Positions 47,910 through 58,403 of a stretch of DNA of 64,000 nt are shown in pieces. The notes under the pieces are model-generated. The model ran no database searches and was not told where the DNA came from. It saw only the letters and a program-made list of their open reading frames with translations. This DNA is from Pichia kudriavzevii (Eukaryota; Ascomycota; Pichiomycetes; Pichiales; Pichiaceae), in NCBI RefSeq assembly GCF_003054445.1, contig NC_042508.1, positions 1,488,001 through 1,552,000 of the forward strand, read 5' to 3'. The position numbers were made by a program, and so were the translations under genes. Positions within the stretch are counted from its first letter, which is position 1. The number at the start of each line of letters is the position of its first letter.

Positions 47910-50789
47910 ATGCATGCATGCTCTGGTGAGACCCCCCATTCAGGCAATCCCTTGAGAATTGCAGAGAAGATGCTGCCCAAAAATTCCGTTGCAGCCCCCG
48001 CATCATTAGGCAACGGTGCATTGGAAAACGGCCTAAGCAGAACTTCATCTGCGGCATCCTCTGCTCGTGAAGATTCGTTGGGTGTTGAAAGGGCCGCTAA
48101 TTGCAGTAGGAAAAGAGCTGCTGCTGATTTCCAGTTTTTTGAATGTATTGGTGAAGGTTCTTATTCAAAAGTGTATCGTGCGATGTCCAAGAATAACATG
48201 CACATCTATGCCATTAAAGTTCTAAGCAAACAACATATTCAGAAAGAAAAAAAGAGAAAGTACGTAACAATTGAGAAAAACACCCTAAATGTATTGGGAA
48301 AACACCCTGGTATAGTCACATTATATTACACCTTTCAAGATCCTCAAAGCCTATATTTTGTTATTGATTATGCTCGAAACGGTGAGTTTTTGATGCTGAT
48401 ACATAAGCTAGGAAGTCTTAGTCTTGAGCTAACGTTTTATTATACTCTACAACTAATTGATACCGTAATATTCATCCATGATAAAGGCATCATACATCGA
48501 GATCTGAAACCTGAAAATATACTACTCAGCAAAGACTGGAAAATCATGATAACAGATTTCGGAGCTGCAAAGTTTGTCGATAGAAACGATCCAGCTGGTA
48601 CTGCAAAAGAGGATTTGATTGTGGGAGACTCGAACGGCTCCTTTGTCGGAACAGCAGAGTATGTATCACCAGAATTATTGAAATACAACCATTCAAGCTT
48701 TTCTAGTGATTTTTGGTCTCTAGGCTGTATCATTTATCAGATGATTATCGGGAGACCTCCTTTCAAGGCATCCAATGAATATGCTACATTTGAGAAAATT
48801 GTGGATGCAAACTATACATTCCCAGATCCTAAAATATACCCGATTCCAAGTGCGGTGGTAAACTTGATTGAGAATCTATTATTAGAAGACCCGCAACGCA
48901 GACTGGGTAAAGAGAACATCAAACATCATTCCTGGTTCAAACATGTTGATTGGGAAAATAAAGCAAAAATATGGGGCAAGGTTCCAAAATTTGACTCTTA
49001 TAAACCAGAAAAGTACTTTAAGAAAACGAATGCACAACAAACACCATCTACAAATACCAAGCCTGTTCTGCTTACCTACCAAGGAACTTATCGATATACC
49101 GAAAATAGCTATGCTGACAACAAGCCCAGTACTTTATTGAAGAGGCAAATTATCAAAGCTCAAGGGAACAATCAGTTGATGAATAAAATTATAAATAACA
49201 GAATCGACGAAAAAGATAAGTCAATTACTAAAAAATTGATTGAATCAAATGATGATCACAATGACCCGCTTTCAAGCTTGAAAGTAGTAGAAAAAAGAAT
49301 AAGCAAATCCCCTAAGTTACCAGTACAAGATACGGTTCCACTGACTAAAACTGATTCTTTGTCACACGTTTCCACCTCAACTATTGTTCCTCACCCAAAG
49401 AATTTGCAGCAAACTGTGGCTATGGTGAAGAAACCAATTCTCAAAGCTAATCGTAGTTCGGTAGATTCTGCAAAATCAGTTGTTACAGTTAATTCGTCTA
49501 GATCGGTAATTATCAGAAAAAATCCTAATACGAAGTCTTCTCAAATTACATCATTCTCCCAAAGTACTGGTATGAAACCTACCAAAAAGACCCTCGATTC
49601 AAAGCAAACAGATACGAAGGTATTAACAAGCGGATTGCCACCACCAGTGGGGTTGGCCGTGAAGGAACAACCACTTCAAGCTAAATACCAAAAGAAAGAA
49701 TCCCAAGAAAGGAGATCCCGCAAAAAAGCGCCAACTAATTCTTCTAGTATAACAAAACCCGAACAATTTATTCCAAGAAGGGTTCCATCGTCTGATGCAG
49801 CGGCTGCTGCCGGGGCCGTCGGTACACTATTAACACATAATAGACATTTGAATTTGATATCCAGTACAAGTGCACAATATAAACAGTTGCAAATGCATCA
49901 GAACCAATTGATTAATCCAGTTTTACTGGACAAACAGATTCCATATGTTATTACATCTAAACTCATGATTAATGAAAGTATCCTAAAATTGGATAATATA
50001 TTTAAATCAGAATTAGGTCATAAACCTAAGCAGTTTGTCAACCCAGGCGAAACGCTCAATCATACTATTCTTGAGCGAATCATTCATAAGTACGACCGGG
50101 ATCTTGTCAAAGATATGAAGTCATGCATTATGGTTGTAACAACTATGGCTAGAATTTTCATTTATGAACTAAATGACAACTTTCAGTTGAGGGGACCGCA
50201 AAGTGCTACCCAGATTCAGGCTCAAAACTTCTATCAAAAAGTCACAGAAATTAAACTTACAAACAGGAATGTCAGTTTGTACGACTACGAGTTTGACGAA
50301 GAAATTAACGAAGGATATTTAATTTTAGAGTTGAGCAACGTTAATAAGCTGGTCTTTTTAAGTGCTTGGGACCGAAGCAGACTTATGAAGGGAGGATTAA
50401 ACTCAAACGTTAGAGTAGGTTTTCGGGTGAATGAGACTGAAAGTTGGGTTGATTCATTTCTACATGCGAAAAGTTTACTCAAAAGAAGGGAAAACGAACC
50501 AAAGGGGAAGTTGGAAAACAACAATGTATTAAAAAGCTCCAAATCTAGTTCAACCATGGGAGTACAAGGGTCATTCAGAAAGTTGAAGCTGAATACACAA
50601 TCAAGAATCCGTTCTTTTTCTAACTCTTCTAAGGAAAATGCGTTTTCAGCATCAAATATCTCTCCTCCGTCTTCTAATACAAGCGACAACGGTAATCCAG
50701 AATCACATAATAATAGTTTAATAAATGGTGTTAATAAACTGGCCCTAGGGATGAAAAGTAGTTTTAAGAAAGACAACGAGCGTGGTTAA
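47910..50789 (+). CDS. PDK1-type protein kinase PKH1/PKH2
   Basis: An AGC-family master kinase that phosphorylates the activation loops of Ypk1/2, Pkc1 and Sch9 in sphingolipid and cell-integrity signalling. The kinase domain spans about 74-350: glycine loop GEGSYSKV (81-88), Lys103, HRDLKPEN (196-203), DFG (216-218) and activation loop SFVGTAEYVSPE (244-255) with Ser244 as the likely autophosphorylation site. A long Ser/Lys-rich linker leads to a PH-like C-terminal region (about 690-870) ending in a basic Ser-rich tail. The conserved Leu199 of HRDLKPEN is encoded by CTG at 48504-48506, which shows standard CTG decoding. It has 959 residues; PKH1 and PKH2 cannot be separated by eye. Confidence 0.93.
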   Translation: MHACSGETPHSGNPLRIAEKMLPKNSVAAPASLGNGALENGLSRTSSAASSAREDSLGVERAANCSRKRAAADFQFFECIGEGSYSKVYRAMSKNNMHIYAIKVLSKQHIQKEKKRKYVTIEKNTLNVLGKHPGIVTLYYTFQDPQSLYFVIDYARNGEFLMLIHKLGSLSLELTFYYTLQLIDTVIFIHDKGIIHRDLKPENILLSKDWKIMITDFGAAKFVDRNDPAGTAKEDLIVGDSNGSFVGTAEYVSPELLKYNHSSFSSDFWSLGCIIYQMIIGRPPFKASNEYATFEKIVDANYTFPDPKIYPIPSAVVNLIENLLLEDPQRRLGKENIKHHSWFKHVDWENKAKIWGKVPKFDSYKPEKYFKKTNAQQTPSTNTKPVLLTYQGTYRYTENSYADNKPSTLLKRQIIKAQGNNQLMNKIINNRIDEKDKSITKKLIESNDDHNDPLSSLKVVEKRISKSPKLPVQDTVPLTKTDSLSHVSTSTIVPHPKNLQQTVAMVKKPILKANRSSVDSAKSVVTVNSSRSVIIRKNPNTKSSQITSFSQSTGMKPTKKTLDSKQTDTKVLTSGLPPPVGLAVKEQPLQAKYQKKESQERRSRKKAPTNSSSITKPEQFIPRRVPSSDAAAAAGAVGTLLTHNRHLNLISSTSAQYKQLQMHQNQLINPVLLDKQIPYVITSKLMINESILKLDNIFKSELGHKPKQFVNPGETLNHTILERIIHKYDRDLVKDMKSCIMVVTTMARIFIYELNDNFQLRGPQSATQIQAQNFYQKVTEIKLTNRNVSLYDYEFDEEINEGYLILELSNVNKLVFLSAWDRSRLMKGGLNSNVRVGFRVNETESWVDSFLHAKSLLKRRENEPKGKLENNNVLKSSKSSSTMGVQGSFRKLKLNTQSRIRSFSNSSKENAFSASNISPPSSNTSDNGNPESHNNSLINGVNKLALGMKSSFKKDNERG

Positions 50790-50847
50790 TCATAAATCAC
50801 CTTATCAAGTCTTGCGTTTACAATTCTAATCTAAATATCATGCGAAT

Positions 50848-51798
50848 TCACAGGGAACTGATGAAATGTTCAACTATTCTCTCTACATCTGCAGCCGCAC
50901 TGTTTGCAGTTTCTAGGACTTCTCCATGGCTAGCCATACCATCTGTCTGATCTCTTACATCCGAAGGGTCCAATCCTGACAAATAAGCAGCCTTTGCGCT
51001 TGGTGGTTTATCTGCTAAAGCTGCATTGGTTATCAAACTTAGACCGAAAACTTTGATTCCACAATGTCTGGCCACCACAGCTTCTGGAACAGTGCTCATA
51101 CCAACTGCATCTGCACCTAGTTTCCTGATCATCCGAACTTCAGCCCTACTTTCGAACGTTGGGCCGCATACGTAACAATATGTACCTTCATGTATTACTC
51201 TATTTATACCTAGGCTTTGGGCTGATCTGAAGAACTTTAGCCTCAAGTCAAAGTCGTAACAATCAGATAGCGGTAGAAACCTTGGCCCAAAAGTATCCAG
51301 ATTCAAACCTCTCAGAGGGTGCTGGCCCGCCAAACCTGGAAGGTTGATGTGGTCGTCAATGACCATTAAGTCGCCTGGTCTGAATGACTCATTGACTCCT
51401 CCAGCAGCGTTAGTTATCACTGCGTACTGAACACCTAAAAGTTTAGCAACTCTTATAGGCAAAGTGTTTGTGAAGAATGAATGACCTTCATAATAATGGA
51501 ATCTCCCAACCATACACATCACCGGTGTTGAGTTTTCACCTAAAATCCCAAAGATTAATTCCCCTAAATGACCAGGCACATGCGATTGCTTAAAGCCAGG
51601 TATATCGGCATAGCTGATGGATAGTTTGGGATGTTCCAAATCATCTTTTATCAGCTTTGATAATCCTCCTAATCCGGAACCGCAAATGATCAAGGCTTTT
51701 GGAAATTGTAAACTTGGGTATGGTTGCAAAGCTTCACGTAGGTATTTCTCCGTAGCATGAAACTGCAATATCTGTTCTTCGGGTGTAGGATTTGACAT
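50848..51798 (-). CDS. PNP1: Purine nucleoside phosphorylase PNP1
   Basis: A trimeric cytosolic phosphorylase that cleaves inosine and guanosine (and nicotinamide riboside) to base and ribose-1-phosphate. Family motifs are GSGLGGL (40-46, phosphate loop), GRFHYYEGH (98-106), NAAGG (130-134), GPTFESRAEVRM (212-223), GMSTVPE (233-239) and the base-binding Asn258 in LITNAA. It has 316 residues (311 in S. cerevisiae). Its stop lies only 58 bp from the convergent PKH stop, and its start is divergent from the SNF1 beta subunit. Confidence 0.97.
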   Translation of the reverse strand: MSNPTPEEQILQFHATEKYLREALQPYPSLQFPKALIICGSGLGGLSKLIKDDLEHPKLSISYADIPGFKQSHVPGHLGELIFGILGENSTPVMCMVGRFHYYEGHSFFTNTLPIRVAKLLGVQYAVITNAAGGVNESFRPGDLMVIDDHINLPGLAGQHPLRGLNLDTFGPRFLPLSDCYDFDLRLKFFRSAQSLGINRVIHEGTYCYVCGPTFESRAEVRMIRKLGADAVGMSTVPEAVVARHCGIKVFGLSLITNAALADKPPSAKAAYLSGLDPSDVRDQTDGMASHGEVLETANSAAADVERIVEHFISSL

Positions 51799-52015
51799 TT
51801 GGTGTATATTTCACAAGTTAGAACTTCTAAAAGTTGCTATCTTTGAAGATAGTGCAGATAGAGATAATCGAAGAAAAGATGGCTGTGTTTTCAATTTCTT
51901 TGCTCGAAAATGACACTTTTTTTTGGCCATGAATCAACTAGGGCTAATCCATATGTGTGCAAACCTTTCATTTGTTGCTTCTCTCTGCATTCGAAAGCAA
52001 ATCGAATAAGGACTT

Positions 52016-53089
52016 ATGGCAGACTACGGTAATAATAATTGCGAAGCTGACGTTTCAATGATGAGTTTTGGGGATAATGACAACCAGTTCATTGAGAACT
52101 CGACTATGCATCCGGATAACCCTAACCCACACTATTATAATGACACAGATGAAAAACAGCAACAAAACATATCAAGAAGGAAATCATCAATAATATTATC
52201 AGAAGACTCTCAAACTGACACTCCAATGGATGGATCGTATAGCAGTGAGCAACAACTACCACAACCACTTGAACAGCAACAACAGCAACAACAAAAACAG
52301 CCCGAATTGCAAGATTGTCAGAATTATCAACCACAAGCGCAGCCTGTTCTGGTTCCAACTGTTTTCAGATGGACCGAAGGTGGTGAAAAGGTGTATGTGA
52401 TGGGTACATTTACAGGCTGGAGAAAGATGATAGCTTTAAATGGTCCTAACCCTAAAGATGGATCATTCCAAGTCCAAATTTCCTTACCACCGGGCACTCA
52501 TCGATTCAAATTTGTGGTTGATAATGAAGTTAAGTGTTCAAACTTCATTCCTACTGCTACAGATCATTCAGGACATTTTGTGAATTATTTGGAAATCTTT
52601 CCAACCGAATATGACATCAACAGGGATCCGAATAGCAAATCCAGAGCGTCAATGAGAACAATCGACTCAAAGTTAGGGCTCACTAAAGATGATGATGATA
52701 TGGGAGATGGTTACACCCGGTACTATGATGACCAAGGCAATTCCCCAAATCAAGAGAAAGATTACATTACAACCATTCCTCCTATATTCACCGATCCAAA
52801 AGTTATGGAGGAATACTATTTGACATTAGATAACAATGAAAGGAGAGGAACTTACACTCAACAGTGGTTAATTCCTCCGCAGTTACCTCCACACCTTGAA
52901 AATGTGATTTTGAATAGTTATAACAGCAACGACAAGGCAAACACTGGTGGTGCTTTGAAGATTCCGAATCATGTTGTCCTTAACCATTTGGCAACGACAT
53001 CTATCAAACATAACACATTGGCTGTCGCTAGCGTAGTGAGATACAGACGTAAATATGTCACCCAGATTCTCTATGCTCCTCTTCAGTGA
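52016..53089 (+). CDS. GAL83: SNF1 kinase beta subunit (GAL83/SIP2 type)
   Basis: A scaffold and targeting subunit of the SNF1/AMPK complex for growth on non-glucose carbon. The glycogen-binding CBM48 domain spans about 113-196 (VFRWTEGGEKVYVMGTFTGWRK, with Trp119 and Trp135, then PPGTHRFKFVVD). The C-terminal ASC domain, which joins the kinase and Snf4, spans about 276-357 (PPQLPPHLENVILN, then VASVVRYRRKYVTQILYAP). The N-terminus is Gln-rich with a poly-Gln run at 87-93. It begins MAD, without Gly2, so it lacks the N-myristoylation seen in Sip2; this favours GAL83. It has 357 residues and lies beside KIP3; S. cerevisiae SIP2 is also near KIP3. Confidence 0.92.
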   Translation: MADYGNNNCEADVSMMSFGDNDNQFIENSTMHPDNPNPHYYNDTDEKQQQNISRRKSSIILSEDSQTDTPMDGSYSSEQQLPQPLEQQQQQQQKQPELQDCQNYQPQAQPVLVPTVFRWTEGGEKVYVMGTFTGWRKMIALNGPNPKDGSFQVQISLPPGTHRFKFVVDNEVKCSNFIPTATDHSGHFVNYLEIFPTEYDINRDPNSKSRASMRTIDSKLGLTKDDDDMGDGYTRYYDDQGNSPNQEKDYITTIPPIFTDPKVMEEYYLTLDNNERRGTYTQQWLIPPQLPPHLENVILNSYNSNDKANTGGALKIPNHVVLNHLATTSIKHNTLAVASVVRYRRKYVTQILYAPLQ

Positions 53090-53588
53090 TGCTCTACCTG
53101 TTTACTTGAAAGACTAAACTATTTCTATTTATCCATTGATCTCAAAAAGAATCGTTTTCATTACATGCAATAGTAGGAAATCTCAGATGTATAGAGGAAT
53201 GTTTAATGATTAATGTAAATCCGAAATAATTCGACCAATCTATTCAGTTTTATGACGGTTGACTCTCTTTCTTTGTTTGGTGCCAAATGTAGCTGAAATC
53301 CTTCTTCATTAGACTCTGCAATATCTTATATGATAACTAGCTCCATTTTGTCCCACCCCCGAGGTATTTCTTGGTCGGCTGCAGGAGGCATCGGATATTC
53401 TTTCATTCTTTAGACAGGTTTCTCTGTCTCTCAGTAATACGCTTCAAAAGGTAACCCAGGCGCGTACTCTTCAGGAAAAGTGAAAATGTAAACAGATGGA
53501 AAGGAACAAAGGAACTTGTCTGGAGTAAAGAAAATAAACTTTAGTGGCAAAGGCAAAGGCGATTAGGAAGAGGCCTTAGTCAGAAATC
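53090..53588. other. Intergenic, KIP3 promoter
   Basis: This 499-bp spacer precedes KIP3. It has a CCACCCCCGAGG patch near 53355 and a GGCGCGTAC near 53459, the latter vaguely like an MCB core (ACGCG on the minus strand). No gene is visible. Confidence 0.4.
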
Positions 53589-56318
53589 ATGGACGAACTT
53601 GGGAAAGCAAAAGACTCTTCCATTAGTGTTGCTGTTCGAATTCGACCTCTAACGCCCCTTGAGAAAACGTATATACAAGATGAATATGAGAGCTTAAGTA
53701 TTGATGGCAGAAACAGGGCTGAAACCGACTCACCAAATGGAGAGGACACTCACTTTGGGGATCTGAGGAACCAAAGAATTGTTGCTTCGTCATTTCCTCT
53801 AAATTTGACTATCAAGAGAGTTCTTGATGTTGTTGATGATCGAATGTTGATTTTTGACCCAAAGAATAACAATTCACGTGGAATAACTCGAAGACATACT
53901 TTGAATTCAGGTAGTATTGGTTCACATAATAGACGACACAAGGAACATAAGTTCATTTTTGACAAATTATTTGATGAGCAAGCCACCCAGAATGATGTAT
54001 ATGAACACACAGCAAAGCCTTCGGTTGACGCTGTATTGGATGGATTCAACTCTACCATATTTGCATATGGTGCAACTGGTTGTGGTAAAACATTCACTAT
54101 TACGGGAACACCAGAGCAACCGGGAATCTTGTTCTTAGCATTAGAGGAACTGTTTCAAAAAATTGAGGACCAAACAGATAGGAAAATTTCTGTCCAGGTA
54201 AGTTACTTGGAAATTTACAATGAAACCATTAAAGACCTACTTAATGTTGAAACATGTCCAAAGAGACTAGCAATATTAGAAAATGAAAACCAAGAGATAA
54301 TTGTTTCAAATCTAACTAAGGTTGATACGAACAATGTCGAGGAGGTAATGGATGTCGTTGTGAAAGGAAACTATAATAGGACTGTATCACCAACTGAAGC
54401 AAACCTGAACTCATCTAGGTCACATGCAGTTTTGCAGGTCTACATTACACAGACTCCTACAGTTTCTGATATTTATGAAAAAAGTACGAAATCTATTCTT
54501 TCCATTATTGATTTAGCTGGTAGTGAGAGGGCTAGTGCAACTAAGAATAAAGGCACGACTTTGCATGAAGGTGCTAATATTAATAAATCATTATTAGCAT
54601 TGGGAAACTGTATAAAAGCATTATGTGATCCAAGAAAAATTTCGCATGTTCCTTATAGAGACTCTAAATTGACAAGATTATTGAAGTTTTCCTTGGGTGG
54701 TAACTGTAAAACTGTCATGATTGTATGTGTTGCACCAAGCTCAAGGCATTATGATGAAACACTAAATGCCTTGAAATTTGCCAATAGGGCTAAGGAGATT
54801 AAAACCAAAGTCATGAGAAACAGAACCACTGTGATGAAGCATGTAGGATCCTATATGAAAATAATATCCGACCAAAAAAGGCGAATATATGAACTCGAAA
54901 CACTTATGAACTCAACGATCAAAAGAGAAGTTGACAAGTCCTTTAATAAACATAACAGAATACGTAACCAGATTTATTCAATGATTGACAGACTCTGGAA
55001 CAATGTTAACAAGGTGGCGCATTTGAAGGTAGAAAAGATTCATATTGTTGTCAAACGGAAGTTAATGATGATATATATCAGGCAAATCAAGGATTTCTAC
55101 AGTGGGTTAGAGAGGTATGATACTTTGGATAAGCTTAATGATTTGAAAGTGGATATTTACACTATAATTGAAAGTTCTACTTTACAACTAGCCACTTTAG
55201 CAGAATCTTACAATAAAAGGTCTGAATTAGACTCGATTCTGTTGGATACTGCAAATGCCTTTTTGCTGAAATTGAAAGAGCTGGAAGGATGGAACCAGGA
55301 GTATGAAGACTTATACAAAAGAGAAGTTGATTATCTCAAAGCTGACATTGAACGGCAAGTGTTTTATGAGTCATCCATACTGTTGGATCAACTCATTGAA
55401 AACTCTGATGAAATTGCTAATCTAGATCTGATTCCTAAAATACTGGCACAATATTTATCCGTTGTGGAAGATGTTGCTAAGGATTTCAAAACGGTTGAGG
55501 AGGCACGGATGAGATGCTATCAACTATCCGACAATCTTGTTGAAAGCTGCAGTCAATTGAAGAATATTGAGTTGGATACACTTTCCAATGAATTGAATTC
55601 AACCAATTTGAAAAAACGCAGGATAAGTAGTAATGGAGAGGTATTTGATAAAGGTGGTGAGAGATCAGAACTATCGTTTATAAGGCAAGGAAATAGGATT
55701 AGTTCCATAAACAACAAATTGATGAGGATCAATTTGAGTAATGACGAAGAAAAATATAAGGATGCCCATATGGATTCTATGTCCGAGGTAGATTCCTCTT
55801 TGGTTCTTGAAACCGAGCCAAAGACAAATCCACCACCTAGGGTTACACCTGTGGCGCAAAATTTATTCTTAGGGTCCGAATCAACACCACGTAATGAAAA
55901 TGTGATTGATGTTCTCCAAGATTATGAATCTCCAGAATTTGTTAGAAAAAAAAGCTATAGTAGCACCATGAATGATGAAAAATTCACCATTCCGGAAGAA
56001 GATGATTCCAATTCGAGTGTTATTATTCGGAAGCCAAAAGAAACTGCCAATTCAAACAATTTGTACTTCAGGTCTCCCATTTCCCCAGTAGCACCAAAAG
56101 TAAAATCCGAGAAATTGACATCCAAGAAACTCCCCGCCTCTCCAAGAATAACCAGTCCACATAGGCTGTTGGGACTAGATGCTGACAATAACACTTTCCA
56201 GTTCAAGCTTCGTGAATCTATGGGCAACATGGACATCTTCTCCAACAAGGAAAACTTTGAAGGTGAAGATGATCCGAGCACAGACATTTCAAAAAAATTG
56301 AACATCGACATGTCATGA
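53589..56318 (+). CDS. KIP3: Kinesin-8 motor KIP3
   Basis: A plus-end-directed kinesin that also depolymerises microtubules and sets spindle length. The motor domain spans about 10-425. The N-terminal RVLDVVDDRMLIFDP (77-91) is typical of kinesin-8. The P-loop is GATGCGKT (161-168), switch I LNSSRSH lies near 273-279, and switch II DLAGSERA begins at 308. A neck and coiled-coil region follows (LKFANRAKEIKTKVMRN, then about 430-660), then a Ser/Pro-rich basic tail. Loop 2 (about 95-120) is extended with Arg, His and Ser. It has 909 residues (805 in S. cerevisiae). Upstream neighbour is the SNF1 beta subunit on the same strand. Confidence 0.95.
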   Translation: MDELGKAKDSSISVAVRIRPLTPLEKTYIQDEYESLSIDGRNRAETDSPNGEDTHFGDLRNQRIVASSFPLNLTIKRVLDVVDDRMLIFDPKNNNSRGITRRHTLNSGSIGSHNRRHKEHKFIFDKLFDEQATQNDVYEHTAKPSVDAVLDGFNSTIFAYGATGCGKTFTITGTPEQPGILFLALEELFQKIEDQTDRKISVQVSYLEIYNETIKDLLNVETCPKRLAILENENQEIIVSNLTKVDTNNVEEVMDVVVKGNYNRTVSPTEANLNSSRSHAVLQVYITQTPTVSDIYEKSTKSILSIIDLAGSERASATKNKGTTLHEGANINKSLLALGNCIKALCDPRKISHVPYRDSKLTRLLKFSLGGNCKTVMIVCVAPSSRHYDETLNALKFANRAKEIKTKVMRNRTTVMKHVGSYMKIISDQKRRIYELETLMNSTIKREVDKSFNKHNRIRNQIYSMIDRLWNNVNKVAHLKVEKIHIVVKRKLMMIYIRQIKDFYSGLERYDTLDKLNDLKVDIYTIIESSTLQLATLAESYNKRSELDSILLDTANAFLLKLKELEGWNQEYEDLYKREVDYLKADIERQVFYESSILLDQLIENSDEIANLDLIPKILAQYLSVVEDVAKDFKTVEEARMRCYQLSDNLVESCSQLKNIELDTLSNELNSTNLKKRRISSNGEVFDKGGERSELSFIRQGNRISSINNKLMRINLSNDEEKYKDAHMDSMSEVDSSLVLETEPKTNPPPRVTPVAQNLFLGSESTPRNENVIDVLQDYESPEFVRKKSYSSTMNDEKFTIPEEDDSNSSVIIRKPKETANSNNLYFRSPISPVAPKVKSEKLTSKKLPASPRITSPHRLLGLDADNNTFQFKLRESMGNMDIFSNKENFEGEDDPSTDISKKLNIDMS

Positions 56319-56591
56319 GGACTACACGAAACTAATATATAAAAGAGGTATACTTGTATGCCTATCCACCTATATAGATACCACAGCCAATATAAACCTA
56401 GGGCAGGATACAAGAACATAAAATAGGGAAAAATTTGCTTCGTAACTAATCCCAAAACCCACGTATTTATGGTGGTGCTACCAAGCGTCATTAGTGCGCA
56501 TTCTCCCAAAGTTAACTTGAACACATTCTTCATATCATCACCTTCCTTTCTGCAATTTTTATGTAACCCCAGAACCGATTAACTAGCAAAC

Positions 56592-56870
56592 ATGTTTCAG
56601 AGGCCTAATAGCTCTAGACTTCTTATTTCCTTTTTCCAAAAGCGCAATAGTTCCAGCATTCACGAGAATTCAAAACCATACTATGAACAAAGAGGAAATA
56701 AAATGAACCCACATACGTATTTTTACAGAGTCTTGGCCGTTCCATTTATGAAATTCAGCGGAGTAATGATTCTAACATATTACGGGATGTGTGGACTATA
56801 TACGCTTCTCGATGACCGAATTGATAGGCCAGAAGAGATCGCCTATAAGGAAAACAAAGAAGACGCATAG
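56592..56870 (+). CDS. Small single-pass protein, probably mitochondrial, unknown
   Basis: I do not recognise this 92-residue product. It starts MFQRPNSSRLLISFFQKRNSS, basic and Ser-rich like a mitochondrial presequence. A hydrophobic segment (FYRVLAVPFMKFSGVMILTYYGMCGLYTLL, about 43-73) should span a membrane once, and an acidic tail (DDRIDRPEEIAYKENKEDA) follows. The layout recalls small inner-membrane assembly factors of cytochrome oxidase such as Cox14, but that is resemblance of shape, not homology I can show. A second in-frame ATG at residue 38 would give a form without the presequence. The gene fills the space between KIP3 and IDP1 with good margins, which supports it being real. Confidence 0.65.
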   Translation: MFQRPNSSRLLISFFQKRNSSSIHENSKPYYEQRGNKMNPHTYFYRVLAVPFMKFSGVMILTYYGMCGLYTLLDDRIDRPEEIAYKENKEDA

Positions 56871-57077
56871 TCACAATCAGTTTATTCATTAAGCAAACAT
56901 AAAAAGAAAACCTTTTATACATATATATAAGAAAATAAAGTAATAGCGGTTGGTAGTTTCAGCACTTTTCTTGAAAGCTATAGTCTTTTCCCATAAAAGG
57001 TGATATAAAAGTAGGGGAGCCTTAGATGTATAATTCTGTAATATAATCATCCAAGTCTAAAGTTTAGAGTGCCAAGG

Positions 57078-58403
57078 TCAAACTTTGATGTTTTTTGATA
57101 ATCTTGCTGCAACGGCATCAAGGAAGCCTTCGGTAGTTGCATATTCCTTCTTCTTGACTAGCAAGGCCAAATCCTTTGTCATGATGCCATCCTTGGATAC
57201 GGTATCTAAGACACATTTTTCCAAGGTGTTTGCAAACTCAACGACTTCAGGAGTGGCGTCCAACTTACCCCTTTGGGCAATACCCCTGGTCCATGCAAAG
57301 ATTGAAGCAATGGAATTTGTGGAAGTTTCTTCACCCTGTTGATATTTCCTGTAATGTCTGGTGACAGTACCATGAGCAGCTTCGGATTCAAAGGCCTTTC
57401 CATCTGGAGTCATCAATACAGAGGTCATCAAACCTAGGGAGCCAAAACCTTGGGCAACAATATCGGATTGGACATCACCGTCGTAATTTTTCAAGGCTAA
57501 GACAAAGCCACCTTGAGATTTCAACATTTGTGCAACCATATCATCTATCAATCTGTGTTCATAAGTTAAACCTTTAGATTCAAATTCAGCCTTATATGTG
57601 GTTTCATAAATTTCTTGAAAGATATCCTTGAATTTACCGTCGTATTTCTTCAAGATGGTATTCTTTGTTGACAAAAACAATGGCGCCTTTCTGTTCAAAG
57701 CCATCTTAAAGGATGAATGTGCAAAGCCTCTGATAGACTCTTCGGTGTTGTACATGGATAGGGCAACACCGGGACCCTTGTATTCGTAGACGGTCCTGTT
57801 GATTTTCTCGCCCCTTGGATCCTTTGGAGTGAAGGTAACTTCCAAAGTGCCGGCTTCGGGAACAACAAAATCGGTTGCCTTGTACTGGTCAGCATGTGCG
57901 TGTCTACCGATAATAATTGGCTTCTTCCAACCAGGAACCAACCTTGGAATCTCGATATCGTTAGGAGCCTTGTCTGGGCCAGAGCCAATTACAATCGGTT
58001 CTCTGAAAACAGTACCGCCAAGGATGTTTCTGATTGTACCATTTGGAGACAACCACATTTTCTTCAAACCGAATTCCTTCACTCTTGCCTCGTCAGGAGT
58101 GATGGTTGCACACTTGATTCCAACACCATACTTTTTGATGGCATTTGCAGCATCAACGGTGATCTGATCGTCGGACGCGTCTCTGGATTGGATGGATAGA
58201 TCGTAGTATTTCAAATCAACGTCGAGATAGGGAAGAATCAACTTGTTTTTTATATCCGACCAAATGATTCTGGTCATTTCGTCACCATCTAACTCAACAA
58301 TAGGATTCTTAACGTGGATTTTCTCCAAGGCGCATGGTGATGTGGAGAAGTGTCTTTTAATTGCAGCAAGTCTCAAATGGGCACGTGTGGAGGCAGCAAA
58401 CAT
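57078..58403 (-). CDS. IDP1: NADP-isocitrate dehydrogenase, mitochondrial
   Basis: It oxidises isocitrate to 2-oxoglutarate with NADP, supplying mitochondrial NADPH. The presequence covers about 1-24 ([21 protein letters not shown]). The substrate loop [12 protein letters not shown] lies at 37-48, [12 protein letters not shown] at 119-130, the dehydrogenase signature [20 protein letters not shown] at 306-325, and the NADP-phosphate-binding TRHYRKYQ at 348-355. It ends SKNIKV, with no peroxisomal signal, so it is the mitochondrial isozyme. It has 441 residues (428 in S. cerevisiae). Divergent from SLN1 across 755 bp. Confidence 0.97.
   Translation of the reverse strand: MFAASTRAHLRLAAIKRHFSTSPCALEKIHVKNPIVELDGDEMTRIIWSDIKNKLILPYLDVDLKYYDLSIQSRDASDDQITVDAANAIKKYGVGIKCATITPDEARVKEFGLKKMWLSPNGTIRNILGGTVFREPIVIGSGPDKAPNDIEIPRLVPGWKKPIIIGRHAHADQYKATDFVVPEAGTLEVTFTPKDPRGEKINRTVYEYKGPGVALSMYNTEESIRGFAHSSFKMALNRKAPLFLSTKNTILKKYDGKFKDIFQEIYETTYKAEFESKGLTYEHRLIDDMVAQMLKSQGGFVLALKNYDGDVQSDIVAQGFGSLGLMTSVLMTPDGKAFESEAAHGTVTRHYRKYQQGEETSTNSIASIFAWTRGIAQRGKLDATPEVVEFANTLEKCVLDTVSKDGIMTKDLALLVKKKEYATTEGFLDAVAARLSKNIKV

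Noticed and set aside
55955-56533. 192-codon minus-strand ORF antisense to KIP3
   Set aside because: Mostly antisense to the KIP3 tail; the product is low-complexity and hydrophobic without family signs.
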